A DNA stretch of 7,971 bases from Saprospiraceae bacterium UBA2365 (lineage in GTDB: Bacteria; Bacteroidota; Bacteroidia; Chitinophagales; Saprospiraceae). This document shows positions 5,320 to 7,971 of this stretch, piece by piece. The stretch lies in NCBI GenBank assembly GCA_002344345.1, contig DDTL01000016.1, positions 1-7,971 of the forward strand, given 5' to 3'. Position 1 is the first letter of the stretch, and every line of letters begins with the position of its first letter. The notes beneath the pieces are model-generated. The model saw only the letters and a list, made by a program, of their open reading frames with translations, made no database searches and was not told the DNA's origin. The translations under genes and the position numbers were made by a program.

Positions 5320-5826
5320 TTACACCAGAATTCCATGATTGATCCTGATCAATTCAGCGATCACCATCTCCTTACCGTAAGAATCTTTTAATAATTCTAT
5401 GGGTTTCAGTTTACCTAAAGCAAAATTAGAAGTCTTCAGCCAGAGTTTAAGTTTGTCCATATCCTCAAAAACGTCCAGACCAACTTTGGTGACCTCAGCC
5501 ATTTCTATAATTTTCTCGGAATGCAATGGTTTAAAATGGTGGTTGGTATGTTGTCTGTAGCGCTGTAAAGATTTTGTTGAAATATCAAGCAATTCTGCCC
5601 ATTCATTTTCGGTAAAAGGCGTGTAATGTTGAATTAATCGGAACAATGAATAGGGAATGCCTGCTCTGATGGCGACAATGATCAAATGTTTATCATTGAG
5701 CCAGTCATCATAAGTAATTTTTTTCCTGAGCTCAAATGGAATGTCCCAGTTTTTCTTTTCATGAAAGAAAGTGTTGACTTCCTTATTGAGTTTTTCTTCA
5801 AGTTCTGATTTTTCAGCTACTATCAT
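5320..5826 (-). CDS. Xre/MbcA/ParS-type antitoxin (DUF2384) partner of the RES toxin
   Basis: A 168-residue antitoxin that should bind and neutralise the RES toxin and repress its own operon. An Xre-like helix-turn-helix region covers about residues 52-99 (including IRAGIPYSLFRLIQHYTPFT, then LLDISTKSLQRY). The C-terminal DUF2384 toxin-binding segment follows, with the pattern W, ALGKLKPIELLKDSYGKEMV and a final ELIRINHGI. Insertion of the extreme C-terminus into the toxin active site is a known mode of inhibition in this family. The ATG at 5826 is chosen. A GTG at 5844 would add six residues but lies inside the promoter region. All family hallmarks are intact, in contrast to the altered toxin. 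Confidence 0.9.
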   Translation of the reverse strand: MIVAEKSELEEKLNKEVNTFFHEKKNWDIPFELRKKITYDDWLNDKHLIIVAIRAGIPYSLFRLIQHYTPFTENEWAELLDISTKSLQRYRQHTNHHFKPLHSEKIIEMAEVTKVGLDVFEDMDKLKLWLKTSNFALGKLKPIELLKDSYGKEMVIAELIRINHGILV

Positions 5827-5843
5827 AACAAGACATTTGTCCA

Positions 5844-5866
5844 CAAGTATAGGACAATATTCCTAT
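5844..5866 (-). promoter_or_regulatory. Promoter and operator candidate of the toxin-antitoxin operon
   Basis: On the minus strand, TATACTTG (5851-5844) resembles the TAnnTTTG -7 box, with a TTG about 20 bp upstream. An inverted repeat, ATAGGA N6 TCCTAT (5849-5866), overlaps the upstream edge of that box. This is where Xre-type antitoxins commonly bind to autorepress. The leader to ATG 5826 would be only about 12 nt. Confidence 0.4.
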
Positions 5867-5989
5867 TATAGCAAGAAAATATATTGTTCAAATTTAAGAT
5901 GCGGTGGAATGGAAGATGTTTTGTGAATGATGAAGATCCATATGGACGGAATACTGATTTGATTCCCCGGCGGTGGATTTTAATTCATA

Positions 5990-7813
5990 TTATAATTTGA
6001 TTATCTTAAATGTTTTCATTGCCAGACCGTTGTCCTTAAATATACAAGTATAAGAGCCTGGAAGTATTTTGCTGAGATTGATCAGGTTGTGTCCGTGAAA
6101 AACACGTTGACTGTGGATAGTATTGCCTGTGATGTCATAAAAAATAACACTTCCATCCTGAGGAATATATTCACCAATGGTAATTTGGAGATAGTCTGAT
6201 ACAGGATTTGGGTAAATACTCACTTCCATTGGTGATGAAGAATGAAGTTCTTCTATGCCGGTTGTGCCTATGGTAAGGGTTCTGCAGGTGGCATTACTTC
6301 CATTTTCATTCCTTACCTCCAGACACACTTCATAAGAGCCGTCTTTTTGAAACTTGTGCACAGGATATTGTTCCTTGACAGGAAGGCTTCCATCTCCAAA
6401 ATCCCAACTCCAGGAAGCAGGTCTGTAATAAGAAAGATCTGTAAAGTATAAGCTTCGGTAGTCGCTTTTATCGACTTCGTATCTGAATTTTGCCACAGGG
6501 AGATTATCTATACCTAAGGTGTCGCATGGTGATCCATTCGAAGAGCCTAACCTGTATGCCGGGAAATTAGGAGTACAGCGGAAAAAACCGGTGGGCATCA
6601 GAAGAGAATGTTGTCTAACATCGCAAGCTATGTCTGCTTTTTCCGGGAAATGCATCACGCTCATCATTCGGGTTGTAGCAGAACCTGGAGATATGTAAAT
6701 CCTTCCATCAGGGGCAAGTCCCATGCTAAAAAAATCGACCTGGCGACCTAAAGGCTGTAAGGTATCCCATGGGAAGAAATATTCATATCCATCGTAAGTG
6801 GCCACCTTTCGTTCGCTATCCAGCACATTCATCGCATTTAGGTCATATTGATATATGTAATCTCTGTTGCACATATATAAAAAGCGGCTGTCGTAGGAGA
6901 AAGCTACTCCAAGGCTAAATCTGTAATTGCTTAAGTCAACATAGCTAAAGTCCGGATTGTTTATAGTGCCTGAGCATCTGTCAAATTGGGTGATAAATAG
7001 TTGCCCTCCTGTAGGTATAAATTTATCCCCGATGAACCAGGCCAGCCATTTCCCGTCGGGTGATCCGGATATTTGACCTATCCCTTTGTTTCCCGGCAGG
7101 CCGGTATCCAATACACCGTGATAGTGTACACCTGATGGATCAATCAACCAGATATTAAGTTTATGCCCTCTCATACGTGGAGCGATCAACCACCAATCTC
7201 TCCCATTGCCGTGCCTGATTGCGGTGATACTTCCTGATAGAGTATCCTCCAACATCATGATATCCTTAATCAATAGATGACCAGCCATGTTTTCATCGCT
7301 GACATCAAACAATGCAAAGCTGATCTTATTGATGGAATAAGGTGTGGTCTCCCATTGTTGAGTAGTATAAAAAGTATAATATTGATCAAAATGACCAGGG
7401 ACTGGAAGTACAATTGCGCCCTGAATGGTCACCAAACCTCCCGGAATGGCCATCTCATCATCTCCATAATTGTTATATTCCCAGTCAGAACCATAGTTGA
7501 TGGTATCGGCAATGGGCTGATCAAATTGATTGTATATTACCTGCCCATTGGTATAAGCAAGTATTTTGCCATTTGAATTGCAAATACTTGAATTTACAAA
7601 GGTAAAATCTAAAAACCTCTCAGGATTATAATATATTTTGGGCGGTTCGAAATTAAAATCAATATCGGATGCCCCCTTGGTCGTATCAGCAGCCCTATCA
7701 GGAAGTATTATATCGTAAATTTCTGAACCATAAAGCCAGATATAATCCTGCTTTTGTGCACCAACACTGGAAATAATACCCAGAAACAAAATACAACTGA
7801 ATAATCTCAACAT
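5990..7813 (-). CDS. Secreted T9SS protein with propeller-like region and PKD domain
   Basis: A 607-residue protein exported by Sec and then the type IX system. A signal peptide (about residues 1-20, ending SSVGAQ) is followed by DYIWLYG and the segment DIDFNFEPP, a start seen in Saprospiraceae surface proteins. The region of about 60-420 contains spaced strand motifs such as SGSPDGKWLAWF, VAFSYDSRFLYM and APDGRIYISPG, typical of a beta-propeller. A PKD domain occupies about 439-516, with the WDFGDGS signature near 470-476. The type A T9SS sorting tail occupies about 532-607 (VSIYPNPVSDYLQ, then VIFYDITGN, LPGSYTC and MKTFKIIKL). The ATG at 7813 is preferred to an in-frame GTG two codons upstream. 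The gene is intact; no enzymatic residues are evident, so adhesion or binding is more likely than catalysis. Its neighbour upstream on the same strand is another T9SS cargo. Confidence 0.9.
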   Translation of the reverse strand: MLRLFSCILFLGIISSVGAQKQDYIWLYGSEIYDIILPDRAADTTKGASDIDFNFEPPKIYYNPERFLDFTFVNSSICNSNGKILAYTNGQVIYNQFDQPIADTINYGSDWEYNNYGDDEMAIPGGLVTIQGAIVLPVPGHFDQYYTFYTTQQWETTPYSINKISFALFDVSDENMAGHLLIKDIMMLEDTLSGSITAIRHGNGRDWWLIAPRMRGHKLNIWLIDPSGVHYHGVLDTGLPGNKGIGQISGSPDGKWLAWFIGDKFIPTGGQLFITQFDRCSGTINNPDFSYVDLSNYRFSLGVAFSYDSRFLYMCNRDYIYQYDLNAMNVLDSERKVATYDGYEYFFPWDTLQPLGRQVDFFSMGLAPDGRIYISPGSATTRMMSVMHFPEKADIACDVRQHSLLMPTGFFRCTPNFPAYRLGSSNGSPCDTLGIDNLPVAKFRYEVDKSDYRSLYFTDLSYYRPASWSWDFGDGSLPVKEQYPVHKFQKDGSYEVCLEVRNENGSNATCRTLTIGTTGIEELHSSSPMEVSIYPNPVSDYLQITIGEYIPQDGSVIFYDITGNTIHSQRVFHGHNLINLSKILPGSYTCIFKDNGLAMKTFKIIKL

Positions 7814-7818
7814 AAACA

Positions 7819-7826
7819 CAAATATA
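7819..7826 (-). promoter_or_regulatory. Candidate -7 box immediately before the PKD/T9SS gene
   Basis: The minus strand reads TATATTTG, an exact TAnnTTTG match, ending 5 bp before ATG 7813. It would imply a leaderless or near-leaderless transcript. No convincing TTTG -33 box is visible upstream, and the 63-bp gap to the preceding gene leaves room for co-transcription instead. Confidence 0.25.
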
Positions 7827-7876
7827 CTACAGTGTCCTCATTTAATCATAAGGAGCTATCTTTGATTTTTTTAAAT

Positions 7877-7971
7877 TTACTTGTTTATCAAAATTTTATC
7901 AGTTGTAATAGTCATGCCATTTTTTAAGAATGAGATCGAGTAAAGCCCTGGATTCAAATGCTGACGAAGCT
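7877..7971 (-). CDS. C-terminal end of another T9SS-sorted protein (5' end outside window)
   Basis: The minus-strand frame runs in from the right edge and ends at TAA 7879-7877. The 30 visible residues include HLNPGLYSISFLKNG and end TTDKILINK, the last strands of a type A T9SS sorting tail (L-x-x-G-x-Y-x-I, then a basic C-terminal end). Only the sorting tail can be seen, so the cargo function is unknown. The gap to the PKD gene is 63 bp on the same strand, so the two may be co-transcribed. Confidence 0.75.
   Translation of the reverse strand, partial: LRQHLNPGLYSISFLKNGMTITTDKILINK

Noticed and set aside
5937..5946. TCCATATGGA palindrome as an operator
   Set aside because: It lies more than 110 bp upstream of the antitoxin start and just past the neighbouring gene's stop codon. 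A 10-bp palindrome is weak evidence on its own.

Overview
The window looks like an accessory, partly decayed stretch of a Bacteroidota chromosome. The evidence is the type IX secretion (T9SS) C-terminal sorting tails on three secreted proteins, AT-rich DNA, TAnnTTTG-like promoter boxes and no obvious Shine-Dalgarno sequences. The large protein at 5990-7813 (an N-terminal DYIWLYG-type motif, a propeller-like middle, PKD, sorting tail) resembles a protein type common in Saprospiraceae. That family-level guess is weak.

Layout from left to right. The 5' end of an insertion-sequence transposase gene (IS3-type OrfA-like) runs off the left edge on the minus strand, with a probable IS end near base 119. 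An AT-rich stretch with several hairpins follows. Next is a minus-strand orphan LuxR/GerE regulator (576-1154). Then comes a 14-unit, indel-free 21-bp tandem array (1540-1833), with weaker heptad-like coding texture trailing to its left. From 1905 to about 2480 there is a gene graveyard of three fragments from unrelated genes: an IS21 left end with the start of istA (plus strand, two nonsense codons), an internal piece of a Y1/HUH RAYT-like transposase (minus), and the C-terminal tail of a TaqI/Eco57I-like DNA methyltransferase (minus).

The middle (2711-4601) carries two plus-strand secreted-protein genes 4 bp apart. The first is a T9SS substrate of 540 codons broken by one in-frame TGA. The second is only the first 87 residues of another secreted protein and ends shortly before a strong hairpin and a long inverted repeat. 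The right half is on the minus strand: a Xre-RES (MbcA-MbcT/ParS-ParT type) toxin-antitoxin operon whose toxin has Val where the family has its conserved Glu, then the intact PKD/T9SS protein, then the last 30 residues of another T9SS cargo protein that runs off the right edge.

Taken together, the genes are a defence/addiction module, an orphan regulator and cell-surface or secreted proteins, embedded in mobile-element debris. Several are broken or have lost a key residue: one nonsense codon, one truncation, one probable active-site substitution and three relics. I did not find a convincing new multi-gene system. The strongest leads are the RES toxin with its conserved Glu replaced, the three-relic junction zone, and the 21-bp array.
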